DNA of 64,000 nucleotides. It comes from Pseudisothecium myosuroides. Taxonomy: Eukaryota > Streptophyta > Bryopsida > Hypnales > Lembophyllaceae. The stretch spans positions 48,995,288-49,059,287 of the forward strand of contig OX637288.1 in assembly GCA_951799445.1 (NCBI GenBank), in the 5' to 3' direction. The notes beneath the pieces are model-generated. The model worked only from the letters and a program-made list of their open reading frames with translations, was not told the DNA's origin and made no database searches. Within the stretch, counting starts at the first letter, position 1, and every line of letters begins with the position of its first letter. Made by a program: the position numbers and the translations under genes. Of the stretch, positions 1-11,146 are shown piece after piece.

Positions 1-840
1 TTGAACTGTTTTCATGCCATTTTAAAAAAATATTGCCATTTTAACGAAATTGCCCATATACATAATTGTTGAGGAATCAATTTTAGAGCTTCTATCAAAT
101 GATACATTCTTTGGTGCATTAAAATCAATCTCCTTTCATTTACAAATTCACTGAAAATTTGAATCCAATTAATTCGAGTAACTTATTTCAATTTAATCAT
201 ATGAATTGTACAGAGTAGAAATAGAGATGGTTTTCGGTGTTCCTACCTTAGCAGTAGGGGTAGTCACACATTAGAAAAAAATTGAGGCCTAGCTTGAGAA
301 GATACTTAATTTGGCTTCATTGGATTTCATTGGATTTCATTTCTTTCAATTGTCGATTGAACACTTTGTTATTTCGTGATTATTATATCAAGTATTTTTG
401 AAAAATCAGACAAACTTTGGATCCTTTTGACAAGTTCTATATTCAATTGTTAAGAGCTTTGTTGTCACTGCGAAGCGGCCTTCCAAAGGCCTCACATTTC
501 TTCTAATGCCTTCTTCATTTCATTTAATGAATGGGGACGTAGTGTTGTCTCATTCAGGCTCTTTGTGAGTCTATGGCTTGCAGAGGCCCCATTCTTTAAA
601 GATTGAGAATGGCCATTCTTCTCTTCCGGAGGTGAAGAATGAATGCAAAGAAGATTTTTTTGGAGGAGTTTTCATCGCTCAGTATCTCAGTTTCACCCTG
701 CATGTTGCATTTCAGTTTTCCTAGATTCTGCGTTTTGAGCATTTGAGAATGTTTTATGTGTTGTACGCGTTCATCGATCGTGCGGTTTGCACATTCCAAG
801 CTTCTTGTGCCTTCATTGTGGGTTATGCGCATGTCAAATG
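1..840. other. No recognisable gene; flank of LINE copy 1
   Basis: AT-rich sequence with short open frames only. I see no domain, splice-supported exon, tRNA or clear repeat. LINE similarity begins near 841, so this is probably the pre-insertion flank. The exact LINE 5' junction cannot be placed by eye. Confidence 0.4.
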
Positions 841-1156
841 GAAAATACAAACACATATCACCACTAAAAAAATAATAGATCAATGCGCGCAACTTACAAA
901 TTGCCCAGCCACAATAAAACAAAAAATCAACATGGTAGATATCTTTATCAGAGCTGGCATAGCCTATAGTTTCTATGCAGTTCCATATTCTCTACCAACA
1001 ATTAAAAAACTAGATAAAAAGATCATTGGAATTCAAAAAAACATATGTGGGCTACCAAAATGCACTGCAAATGTAATAGCACAACTGCCACACGAACTTT
1101 TTGGGCTCCAAGACTTCTCAATTAAAAATGCGTATCTATGTTGCATTAGTGAACAA
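841..1156 (+). pseudogene. LINE reverse transcriptase C-terminal part (fragment)
   Basis: The frame encodes a block with AYSFYAVPYSLPTIKKLDK followed by CGLPK and QLPHELFGL. This is the usual post-catalytic region of plant non-LTR reverse transcriptases: a Y-P-S-x3-I-x-K-L-D helix followed by a CGLP motif. The catalytic YADD region is not present, so the copy is 5'-truncated. The frame is interrupted at 1157 by a CACTA element and resumes at 3825. Identification rests on family resemblance and on continuity with the RNase H part downstream. Confidence 0.6.
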
Positions 1157-3821
1157 CACTACAAGAAAATGGGTACTTTCGTGACTGCAGAGGAATGACT
1201 GCATGTCCGGTTTCACTAGAAAATGACTACAATTCTCTAATTGCACCATCTGTGGAACCAAAATCCGTCCCCAGTCATTTTGGAGTCGGCACGGCGACTA
1301 CGAGATGAACAGTTGACAGAAAAAGGCCGCAGGAGCGATGTTCTCGTTTACTGCGTCGTCAACTTATTGGCGGAAAAAGGGATAAATCCAACGTGGCCGG
1401 CAAAGTCATTTTTGAGTCATTTTTCTGTCATAAATTTGACTAAGCTTCACTTTTGAACGACTCAAGAATGACTATTGAATGACTGGTACAACTCCTTTAG
1501 AGACCCTAGTTAGTTTCACGGTTTGGACCTTTGCCCGTACTAACACGGGTAGGTAGTCCTTCAAATTTTACAAGCTGGGAAAAGAAATGGAAAACTTTCA
1601 ATTTATACAAAGCCATTCTAACCCAATACACCACACCGCACTACAATTGCAAAATCAATAGGAGTCGTTCCATACTACAAAATGACTACACCAATTGATA
1701 CAATTTTGGACATTGAACTGTTGAGACAATTCTGACGTGTGGGGTCGCATATATCGCAATTGCGCCACCTCTACGCTGTCACTGGAAAATGATTGCAAGC
1801 AACTCTGCAAGGACTTCTTGCAAACTAATAAATTACAATGTGGTCACTACTCTAATTCTTAGCCTCTAATACTACAACAATGACAACTTCATATCCTTCT
1901 TGAGTTGCTAAGTTCTCTTCCACTGACAATTTGATAGTCCCAACTAGATTAACTACCTCCGCCGTAATAAGCATCCATTGAGGAGCGGTCACCCTTGCAA
2001 TCTCTACAGTAGTATTAATAAAGATGTCCTTTGTGTCTTAGCAAATGACTGCTAGTTAACTACTTATAATAATCTAGAAGTGATGGGCTACTGATTTCTT
2101 GTTATCCTCATTTCCAAATGTAGAACTATTGGATCTCCCTATTAGAATCACGTTTATCATGCATTTTCTGACCATTGCTATGTTCTTGCACTTATTAAGG
2201 GCACCCCGAGCATCTACAGCAGCACCTATTGAAAACAATTCCCACAATGAACCCTAATATTCCTCCTATACTAATAGGTTCTCCTTTGCCGATAATTCAA
2301 TGGCGTCTACCACTCCTCCATGGTTTACTTCCTAGAGGCAACTACTCCGTTGATTGTAAGCAACCCCAGGGACAAGGAGGACAAGGCTCACAAACATTAC
2401 AGTACTTTTAGGGGACTCTTTGAATGCTACTTTGTACCCTACACTCATGTGACTTCAATATGACTTCGTCATAGTCATTTAAAAGTCGCGGTGAAGGATT
2501 GTATTGCGTAAACAACTCAAAAATGACTAACAAATGACTTCTACACTATTAGCAACTAGACACTTAGCCTGGCATTCCTACATACTGCACATTCAACAAT
2601 TCTGGAGGACTATTGACATCATGGGTAGTCATCATCATACTTTCCTTGCATGAAGTGAGGAGTCCTAGAACAACTATATATGTCTATGTTTTGAGGAAGT
2701 CAAATAGGTGACCCTAAATCCCTAATATTCTTTATGTGCCAATCATTTTCAATCCATTTAGCAAATTTGTCTATAACTTTTGATTTGAGGCTCAAAATGT
2801 AAAATGGATTTTTGGAGATGAAAGTAAGATTGATTTTCTAACTTTTATTAGTTCAAATTTTTTTGGAAAAAATTAATCTACTATACCTCGATAAGGTCTA
2901 AAATATTATTTGTAACACAAATCCTGCATTTTCAATATCCCACATGGTTTGTCTTGCCTACTACTACCCCACTTCTATAAAAGGCTTGTCATTTCATCTG
3001 TTCATACTTACACACTAAGCCATGCGAGTCATGCAAAATATAAAGTATGGTGTATGTTGTACGGTGTATTGTATAATGTATATGGTATATTGTATATATG
3101 ATGTATTGTATTTGGTATATTATATATGGTGTATTGTATTTGGTATATTGTGTATGGTGTATTTCTATGGAACTTTGAATGTATCCATATGTGATTGTAG
3201 AATGACTAGTTCCCTTCTATTTGTCATTATATTCCTTTTTTGTACACAATGCATCGCCGCAAATTAAAAATGTTTCCAAAAAATGATTTTCCCTGTCCTT
3301 GGAAAGTACCCTAAACCCTAAATCTATGTCACTTCAAAACAACTACATGCGTCACTTAAAAATGACTAGACAATCTTAAAAGTACATCCTACAAATGACT
3401 GCAGAATGATTGGACACGTGTCAAAGCGTCATTCGTCCGTTGAAGATAAAATTCCAATAAATGACTGGACACGTGTCAGCCCCGCATTGGTTGACACAAC
3501 TCCCTCACGACTGCAGAATGACTGTAGAATGACTCACGCAAAGGTCCACGTTAGCAACAATCGGCCAAATTTTTCAAAAAATGGACAACTGCCCGGCTTT
3601 TTTAGAAAATTTTGTCTCCAAACCTGAATGCCACGTAGACCCTCCCATCCGTTCTTCATCCAAGGCCCCATTCGTTGGTGATATTAGAGTTGCAGTCATT
3701 TAAACAATGACTTGTCCACTATGACTGCAGGGCCTGAAGTCGCAGCGGAGTCAATTATGTCCGGAATGACTACAAAACTGTCATTTATTGCAGTCATTTA
3801 TACCCCTGTTTTTTTATAGTG
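1157..3821. mobile_element. Non-autonomous CACTA (En/Spm-like) element 1
   Basis: The left end is CACTACAAGAAAATGGG and the right end, read inward, is CACTATAAAAAAACAGGGG. Both are flanked by the 3-bp duplication CAA (1154-1156 and 3822-3824), and the LINE frame resumes exactly after it. Both subterminal regions are packed with short AATGACT/GACTGCAG motifs (for example 1181-1230, 1465-1490, 3380-3560, 3705-3800), the transposase-binding-repeat layout typical of CACTA elements. No transposase frame is visible in 2.66 kb. A half copy of a hairpin module found elsewhere in the window (about 2765-2950) lies inside, next to a GTAT-rich microsatellite. Confidence 0.85.
3036..3170. repeat. Microsatellite-like GTAT/TGTAT-rich tract
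   Basis: Imperfect short repeats of GTATTGTATATGG type run through about 130 bp inside CACTA element 1. The open frame across it is low-complexity and unlikely to be coding. Confidence 0.7.
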
Positions 3822-6704
3822 CAACTTAGGAACGCCTTAAATGATCCAGGAAGACTAGGAATAATCTATAAAGGACTCATTCACCATATCTTAGCCAAAT
3901 ATGGAGGTTCAGAAAACATCCCCAGAATCAAACAACAAGATTGTGTTAGATCGCCTACAACACGGACTCTATTCCTCCTAAAACACGAAGAAGGCATCCA
4001 CCTTAAGAGCATAAAAGAAAGCTTTATATTACATACAACAGAACTAGAATATGAGTGGATGACTCAAACTACCCTTCTTCTACCACATACAAACCCCAAA
4101 CTATCCCTTAAAATGCTGCATAAACTCCTCTTACACAACATCTACAAAATCAAACACATTACTCTTCCTAATGGAACAAATCTAATGTCACCAGAGGACT
4201 TCAAAAAATACTATCAAACTCCAACAAAAATAGAAAAAAATGCTTTAAATATAGAAGAACAACTTTTCTGCTATCCACAATGCACACTGGAGTGTTTTAA
4301 CCCTTGCCAAAGACACCCACTCCCACGAACTCTCAAAGCACAATACATTTCAGACAACCAAAACCTAAATCCAAGGACCTTGGACAATCCTCCACATCCA
4401 CCACCGCCACAAATACTACAACAGCAAAATCCACCTCTACATATCCAAAACAACCCACTTAGATTTCCCACAAATAATATAACAGATCACAAAACCAAAG
4501 ATATAAAAGACAAATACAAAATTTCAATAAAATATAATACATACCTCTGTCAATGGATACTTCAAGATAACACAACTTATACTAAATGGCTACCACAAAG
4601 ACAACTCTTCCCGTTTAATCAACCAACGGTAATCACACACAATGTTAATCTACTAACACAATATTACACAAAACAACAACATAAGTACTACAGAAACATC
4701 ATCACGATAAACTTTAACCATGAACAATCTATAGATACTAGATTCATCCCACCTCCAACAATAATCCCACTTATACATATTTCCACTACCGAATGCAACC
4801 CAGAAAAAGACATATTAACAAATACACATACCATTCTAACACAAAATGAACTAACACACATATACCTCGATACTGGTAAATACCTTACTACTATCCCAAC
4901 CACCAGATTACAATGGCTATGGAAACAATATCACTCTGCCATCCATAACACACATGGCCTTGTACCGCCTACACAAGCATTTGAAACCAAAATCATATGG
5001 CTCTATCAACGATACAAATATAAAAAATCCAATAAAAATCCACTTAGAACACCACAACACACCCTTCCACAAAATATACTAGATTCCCTAACAACAACAT
5101 TCAATATTTCTCACTCATATTTCTCCTCACCAATCACTTGCTCCACACAAATTACACAATTTTACTCTCTATTTGAAAGAGATAAAGTATTTGGTTCACT
5201 CGGCAAAGCCTTTGAATACAAATGGAAAGGCATCGGTTTTTGCACATCCACACAATGAGGAAACAGCCCATCAAGCACTACACTGGGCAAGACTAGCAGC
5301 CAAACATGATCCAAATACTATAACTATACTAGCCATACCAGACATAAATTGGTACCAAAACTTCTCCCCATATATTGGACCATTTGAAGACACACATGTT
5401 ATTACCCATTTTGCCGCAGACACTATTACATACGAAGAACCAACAATCCCTCCTTACCTAAATAAAATACTACGTACTGAACCCCTCGCAATACACATTC
5501 TTTGCACACACCACCGTAACCACAATATTGGCCCACCCAACCAAATAGATTCTCTCACAATGATCCTCCAAAATATGCAAATACCACAATATCACATACA
5601 AATTGCTGCTCCAACACCTAGTAATGTAAAAGTAAATAAGAACTCTAATTGAAATAAACCCACATACAAAACCAACCTCAACCCAACAAATATATATATG
5701 CCCATGATACCAACATATGCGAATAATCTTCAATTAAAATTCCCACCACAATATAGCTATTACACCGACGGATCATTTGTACCACCTCAACAACATGCAG
5801 ACGGCCATTGGATACACGAAAAAGCAGGTTATGGTATATACAATCCCTTCAAAGAAGAAATTCAAATTTCTAAACGACTACCTGGTCTACAAACTAGTTT
5901 TAGAGCCGAGCTCATGGCCATACATAAAACACTACGTATAATCACTACTCAATATCCACATGAACCAGCACACATTTTCACTGCCTGCCTAAACTGTTTA
6001 TATGTACTAAATACACAGCTAAAACATCCTACACTACACCGTAATCATGCAGACAAAACCATATTAGAATCCATGGTATAAATGCTCCAAAAACGTACAC
6101 AACCTACAACAATTTTCAAAATTAAAGGCCATGTTAATATAAAAGGTAATGAACAAGCAGACAAACTTGCAAAAAATGGTACAACAAAAGAATACAAATT
6201 TGCCTCAAAAAAATATGAATTTGCGCACACTACTCCATTCTACTACCAAAAAGACAAATGGCGAGGCCCAGCCCGTCGACCAAACAAAGGCCCGGTTAGA
6301 TGCCTAGAAATATACATCACCAAACATGATCGTGATAAAAACCTAGAAATAATGGCACAACGATTTCCTAACATTAGCAAATGGACACTCAATCCCAATA
6401 TAGATAAAGAACTCTCTAATGAATTTTGGTTTAACCCTGAAATAACAGACTCGCAAAAAATAAGCTTATTAAAATTCCGCACTGGCCAATACATGGGAAA
6501 TGCTAGAAAACAACTATTTTTGGCGTAGAAAGATTTCCATCCATTACATGCTCCATATGTAACTCTCATGACATAGATATATGGCTCCATGTACTCCTAA
6601 AATGCAAGCAACAACATATTCACGCCCTCCAAGTCAAAAGACATAACAAAGCAGTATGGGAACTGAGAAAGCTAATCCTATCCACCAAAAACAGTAGATA
6701 CTAT
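3822..6704 (+). pseudogene. LINE ORF: linker, RNase H and zinc-finger region (broken)
   Basis: The linker is rich in Thr, Asn, Gln, Pro and His and has no recognised domain. It is followed by an RNase H fold starting with YYTDGSF (about 5758), then RAELMAIHKTLRI (about 5902), FTACLNCLYVLN (about 5975), and GHVNIKGNEQADKLAKNGT (about 6129). The third catalytic carboxylate is Ala here (FTACLNC), while copy 2 keeps Asp (FTDCLNC). The frame shifts near 5173-5258, carries a TAA at 6079-6081 where copy 2 has GAA, and shifts again near 6525. The part after the last shift holds a Cys-x2-Cys ... Cys cluster (CSICNSHD, LLKC). The CACTA insertion at 6705 cuts it off from the C-terminal domain. Confidence 0.8.
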
Positions 6705-7346
6705 CACTACTAGAGAAACAAGGTCCGCAGGAAGAGAAAATTAACATAAATTCTCTTGGTTTGCTATGTGGGTTCGGAACACTTGGTTTGGACCCACATT
6801 CAAGAGTTTCATGTTGGTTTCCTCTTGGTTTGGGATCAATGAAGAAGATGCACGTGGTAATGCTTCCCACTTTGGCTCTGGCACATGGGCCCATGATATT
6901 TGGACTGCTTGTCACAATCCCCCCAAAGCAAGGGTTCCTCCATCCATTTATGGAGATTGCTATTCATTTGGCAGCTGTTTCGTTTTAGTGAGCATATTTC
7001 AGAGTAAAATTTATTCCCGTAATTCCTCACGAATCATGTTGCACGAAGTGGCGGATTCATCTTGGCAGTGGACCAATAAAATTCAATTTTCTTATGGTCT
7101 TCCAAGCCACAATAATTTTTTGTCATCGTTGCAATTATAATGAACCTCAGCATTATTTCTCCTATAGTATCGTATTCATGAACCCACAATATTTAGTGTA
7201 GGTAGCTAACAAAGCCTTTTGCTTGAGATATAGGTGAACTGGTATGTACACATTTAGCAGGTTTTCTATTGTAGCATACATACCCTGATTTTTTGTCAAG
7301 TAGACAAGGAACAGCTAGATCAGTTTTGTGAATATAGACACTTCTG

Positions 7347-8004
7347 CTATCTCCTGTCTTGGTGATTAGAATCTGACTCCAGTCCAAGAAATTCAGCATA
7401 TAAAAAACGACACTCTTCACCTTCAAGTTGATCATAAGTAAGCCCTTGCCTCAGGGAACTTCTCTGAATCTTGTAAGATCTTTGGGCTATAGGTTGATGA
7501 CTAGTTATTTTTTCACCGTGTTGCTTCAGGCATGCCAAAACCTCCTTCTCATAGTCAACCAGTGCCAGCACACTTGTTCCCGCAAAAACAATACATCAGT
7601 TAGCTTAGCCTGCACCATTCCATCTCTATACATGCAGCAATTTCATTTATCTCACTTCTCAGGTCATGCGCACATAACTCTTCAAGCACAGAAATGCACT
7701 CCCTTGAGTGTCACTCCAAATTATGTTATGTCTTCCATTGGTAAGCATGTATGTCACTATATACATGGACAAAGGTTGCATGATCAAGTCATTCATGTTG
7801 AACTTGCATAAATGAAAGCGAGAGGACATGACTTACTTGCATACCTTGGCTCCTCTTACAGCTCACAAGCAATTTGTGCATATTGCTCCAAAAATTCCTC
7901 TTCATTCTCTTTGTGGTCAGATACCTCAGAGCTCGACTCCTGCCAAAACTATGACCAGCACATTGCAAACAATCAATTTCAACCTTGCACATCTGATCGA
8001 CCAA
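7347..8004 (-). other. Exon-like segments of unknown gene inside CACTA element 2
   Basis: Two stretches look like coding exons on the - strand. At about 7390-7556 there is an open frame (VDYEKEVLACLKQHGEK and onward) ending at a GT donor. At about 7930-7995 a frame starting MCKVEIDCLQCAG follows an AG acceptor. I do not recognise either. They could be downstream exons of the ARM-repeat gene fragment or a second captured locus. They could also be chance frames, so confidence is low. Confidence 0.25.
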
Positions 8005-8248
8005 ATTTGTTCAACTTCATCTAGGATGTTTGGCAGCTGGAACTCACGAAAATCCTACCATTTCTAATCCATTTAAGTACTGTTGGACACTCCACAGCCT
8101 TCCCCTGCATGTGGTGAAGGTAAAATGAGACTTGGAGAGTTACAAGTGTTCAAAACTGAGATCTAGCTTCATAGGTTTTAAGTATCGTAGAAAGAGCAGT
8201 TTGTAAGTTTAGTAATATGGTCAGAAGGAGCTACAATCTATGACTTAC

Positions 8249-9293
8249 ATTGATGCTATCATCATCATCCTCATCGCTGGAAGCGGAATCGCTCCTTGAA
8301 TCAGATATTGTCTCGCTTCCATCAATCTCTCAGGATTCTAAGAGTTCCTTCAGGTCTACCATAGACTCGAGCAAAGAACGCAAGGAATGGTTGGCTGCCA
8401 TTAATCCTTTCGCAAGCAGCTCCTTATTACTGATGTGCGCTACAACCCTTTGCAACCCAATCACTGCAATACCACCTGTTCCACAAGTTTTCAAGGATGC
8501 AATAATTAGTGCTGAATCTCACTTTTGAGCAGTTGCAAGATCTAAAGAATTTAACAACCATTTTTGGACCAAGAATTTGAGATTAAAGACCAGTAAGTAA
8601 CAAAAACTACTACATTTTGTCGGGCTTGGTCAATAACCATAGCGTATGCACTGAAATTGTTCGTGGGTAAAAGGTATCTCTTCTCGATCCCTTCATTTCT
8701 GAAAATACAGTCTTCGAGTATTAACAGTATCCTCTAAAGCAAGCGGCCAAATCCAAGTTCTGTTCAGTTTAAAGCAAGAAGGATCCTTTCACACGAAACT
8801 AACCAATCAGTTTCATCTTTGACTCCAAGGAGAAGCCTGGATCGGCCTCACTTTCAGCAAGACCTACCAGCGCTTCAGCATACATGAGTAAGCCTTGATT
8901 TGCACCTTCTTCAATTATATCAAGCGTGGAATTTTCCTCAGAGAAAAAGATCTTCTCCACATGCTCGGGTAAAGCAATAAAGCACATAGTAATGACAAAG
9001 ATAAGAGATTTCGCCAAGGGCACAGTTACGTTCGTCAGTTGCTGAAGCCGTCGTGTATCAACCTCACAAAATCGAGGTATATGAAGGTTTGAAATTGATT
9101 CTCCTTCGAACGACAACTGTGATGCATGCAATAGTGCATGCGCACAACAAAAAGCACGCCAGCAGGTAGCTGAATACGCATATTCAATTGCTGAAGTGAT
9201 GAATGTTACTAAACATTCAGGAATTGATCTTCGAGGTCCTTGGGGTGAAGGAAGAATTTTAGCCGCAGTAAAATGTAACTTTGGACACCTGCC
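8249..9293 (-). pseudogene. Captured fragment of an ARM-repeat / importin-like plant protein gene
   Basis: The main exon (about 8800-9293) follows a clean acceptor (TTGCAG) and encodes about 164 residues including WRAFCCAHALLHASQ, PLAKSLIFVITMCFIALP, and a segment ending PGFSLESKMKLIG. The next piece (about 8614-8650, AYAMVIDQARQN) continues it. A later exon (about 8249-8520) gives GGIAVIGLQRVVAHISN, SLLESMVDLKELLES, then a Ser/Asp/Glu run ending in DEDDDDSIN before a GTAAGT donor. This helical-repeat layout followed by an acidic tail resembles an uncharacterised plant ARM-repeat superfamily (Arabidopsis At3g17340 type), recalled from memory and not searched. A TGA (8332-8334) interrupts the last exon in frame just before the acidic run. 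The copy lies inside a CACTA element, so it is most likely a pseudogene. Confidence 0.55.
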
Positions 9294-9599
9294 CTGCAAA
9301 TGACAATCTGAAGAAAGGTGATTGAAGGGACTGCGTACGCATACTTGGTAAGCCTAACCAAGTCATTTTTGATCCCCTCGTATCCTAGAAAGTCTAACTG
9401 AGAAGATGTGATTCTCCACTATGCATTTAGGTCAGATCCCAAGGGAAGATCTAAGAAATCAAGTCTAATTTCATCTCACATAAATTAGGTTTCACGGGAC
9501 ACAAGGATTGACAAAATCGACTTGTCAATCGATGATATAATAGTAATTGAACAAGTTGGGTCAAAACCTTAATTCTGTGACATTCACCTCCACTCTCTA

Positions 9600-9900
9600 G
9601 ACAGAACGCGCAGAGCTTCATCGTAGTGTAGAAAACCTAAACGAACGAAGACAAGAGGTCAAACCCGAGCGCATGAAAAGAAATAAGACAATCACTCGCA
9701 AATCGATACATACCCGCTATTATCGACCACCTTGAAACACTTGCCCATCGCGAGAGAAATTGATCAACGACAAATCATACTGCCACACAAATACAAGAAC
9801 AAATCAAACTCTAGATCTGAGCAAGACAACCATCTTAATGAAACCTTGAAGCGCTTGTATGCATAATTTGCAGGGATCCATGTCGCCATTTGGGGTTTCA
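9600..9900 (-). other. Possible upstream exons of the captured gene
   Basis: On the - strand, short open stretches followed by plausible GT donors occur at about 9852-9893 (MATWIPANYAYKRFK) and 9713-9750 (MGKCFKVVDNSG). I could not splice them in frame to the ARM-repeat exon at 9293, and I recognise neither. They may be 5' exons of the captured locus or noise. Confidence 0.2.
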
Positions 9901-10349
9901 TTTCAAAACCCTACCCTTGCTCCAATGCTGCTCATGGCTGCTCCCGCTCATTCCCTTACTGCAACAAACTACAAAAAACTCGCAAGGACCTTACAACAAT
10001 AACAACAACAACAACAACACTCTGATGGCCGGATCCAAAAACACCTAAGAGACAGCTGAGAGACCTCAGGGACGAAGCACGCAACTGAAGCGCACAATGA
10101 AACCTCTAAAAATCGTACTGAACTATAGCAAAATAGATGGACAAAAATAGGTCAAAAGGATGGATGGAAAAAAATTCTTCCTTGGTGGCAGACTGGTAGG
10201 GGCTTCGCAGTTGCGTTCACGCGAGAACCAACAAGAACCTCTTCATCAGTGATTTGCAAATCACGTTTTCCTCTTTAAAATCATTTTTCTGTTGGTACCA
10301 AGACATTTGTCTTGGTTTAGTCTTGATTTTGAGCGGCCCTCTAGTAGTG

Positions 10350-10859
10350 TATACTCTCATGAATGCAGGAACATTCAACAACAACCCACAAGAAAATACA
10401 GTCCTCCCATAGCTACTAACTTGTTCCTGTGAAAGACAAAGATGTCATTGCAACGCTAGATTCAAACCAGATATCCTTTGGGTTAAATGACTCCCCTACC
10501 AAAACAACCCACCAATTAACCTAGATAACAATCTCACAATACAATTCATAGAATTCACATATTCTAATGACAGATTCTTGCAAGAAACAATACATAATAA
10601 AACTCAAAAATATCAACCACTAATAAATAGCATCATGGCCCAAGGCTGGAATGTAGACCCACTCATTGTCATTACAGCAGGAGCTAGAGGAACAACACAT
10701 ATTCCTTCAATGAAAAACCTTGAAACTAAACTCAAATTAACCGAAACCGCTCTGAAACACACTTTTAAAGCAATCAACACCATTGCCATACAATATGCTG
10801 GTTCAATCATCCTACATAAAAGAAAAATAGAAAACAACCAACCACTCCCTCCAGAATAA
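10350..10859 (+). pseudogene. LINE C-terminal domain, copy 1
   Basis: After CACTA element 2 the LINE sequence resumes with a Cys-rich stretch (about 10428-10455) and then an uninterrupted frame (10578-10859) ending in TAA. The frame includes AQGWNVDPLIVITAGARG, HIPSMKNLETKLKLTE and AINTIAIQYAGSIILHKRK. The same block occurs in copy 2, so it is a real conserved part of this element downstream of RNase H. I do not recognise the fold; it is not a standard LINE domain known to me. Upstream continuity with the RNase H part is lost only because of the insertion. Confidence 0.65.
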
Positions 10860-11146
10860 GAAAATGTATCAAAACAAAACAAAACAAAATAAAACAAAAA
10901 CAAAAACAAACCCATAAAAAAATAAAAAATAAAAAATAAAAAAATTTAGAATATACACCCAGATACTTTTTATCTTGGTTACTTATACTGGTTACTTTAA
11001 CTAAAGTGTCTATTCTCGAAAGGGAAGAGTAGTTTTGCATCAATGGCCCTTGATCCGGTGGACATTGGCTCATTGTCAAGAAGAACATACACTTTATTCA
11101 TGCCGACCTTCTTTAAAAAGACCGGCGTTTCTATCTATCTATCTGG
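10860..11146 (+). repeat. LINE copy 1 3' UTR and microsatellite tail
   Basis: An A-rich stretch (about 10861-10945) is followed by about 180 bp that is also present, inverted, at 12310-12470 in copy 2. Both copies end at GGNGTTTCTATC and then run into a simple repeat: TATC units here, TCATCA units in copy 2. A simple-repeat 3' tail is typical of several non-LTR clades. Confidence 0.7.

Larger units (their letters stand above)
6705..10349. mobile_element. CACTA element 2 carrying captured host gene fragments (Pack-CACTA)
   Basis: The ends are CACTACTAGAG inward from the left and CACTACTAGAG inward from the right. They are flanked by the duplication TAT (6702-6704 and 10350-10352), and LINE copy 1 continues directly on either side. 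Subterminal regions repeat CTTGGTTT/AAACCAAG-type motifs (about 6755-6835 and 10295-10325). The interior has no transposase frame. It does hold intron-containing fragments of an ARM-repeat protein gene on the - strand (8249-9293) and further exon-like pieces. This is the structure expected of a non-autonomous CACTA element that has taken up host genomic DNA. Confidence 0.8.
841..11146 (+). mobile_element. LINE copy 1, RNase H-bearing, 5'-truncated, split by two CACTA elements
   Basis: The element is seen as three pieces: 841-1156, 3822-6704 and 10350-11146. Removing the two inserts, with one copy of each target duplication, restores continuity. Across the first insert the reading frame runs from ISEQ into LRNALNDP. 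Order of parts: tail of the reverse transcriptase (841-1156), a long linker (3822-5650), RNase H (5698-6250), a Cys/His cluster of the LINE C-terminal zinc-finger type (about 6540-6610), and a further C-terminal domain (10578-10859). The 3' UTR ends in a (TATC) run near 11125-11146. The frame is broken by frameshifts near 5173-5258 and 6525, and by a stop at 6079-6081. The same element recurs on the other strand as copy 2. It is a dead copy. Confidence 0.85.

Noticed and set aside
3022..3267. An 81-residue Tyr/Val/Met-rich open frame
   Set aside because: It is a microsatellite-like GTAT tract inside CACTA element 1.
3819..5258. A stand-alone host gene of 479 residues
   Set aside because: It is the LINE linker region. 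The frame continues from 841-1156 once the CACTA insert is removed, and leads into RNase H.
8332..8334. Selenocysteine recoding of the in-frame TGA in the ARM-repeat fragment
   Set aside because: Land plants lack selenocysteine insertion, and the sequence lies in a transposon. A nonsense mutation is simpler.
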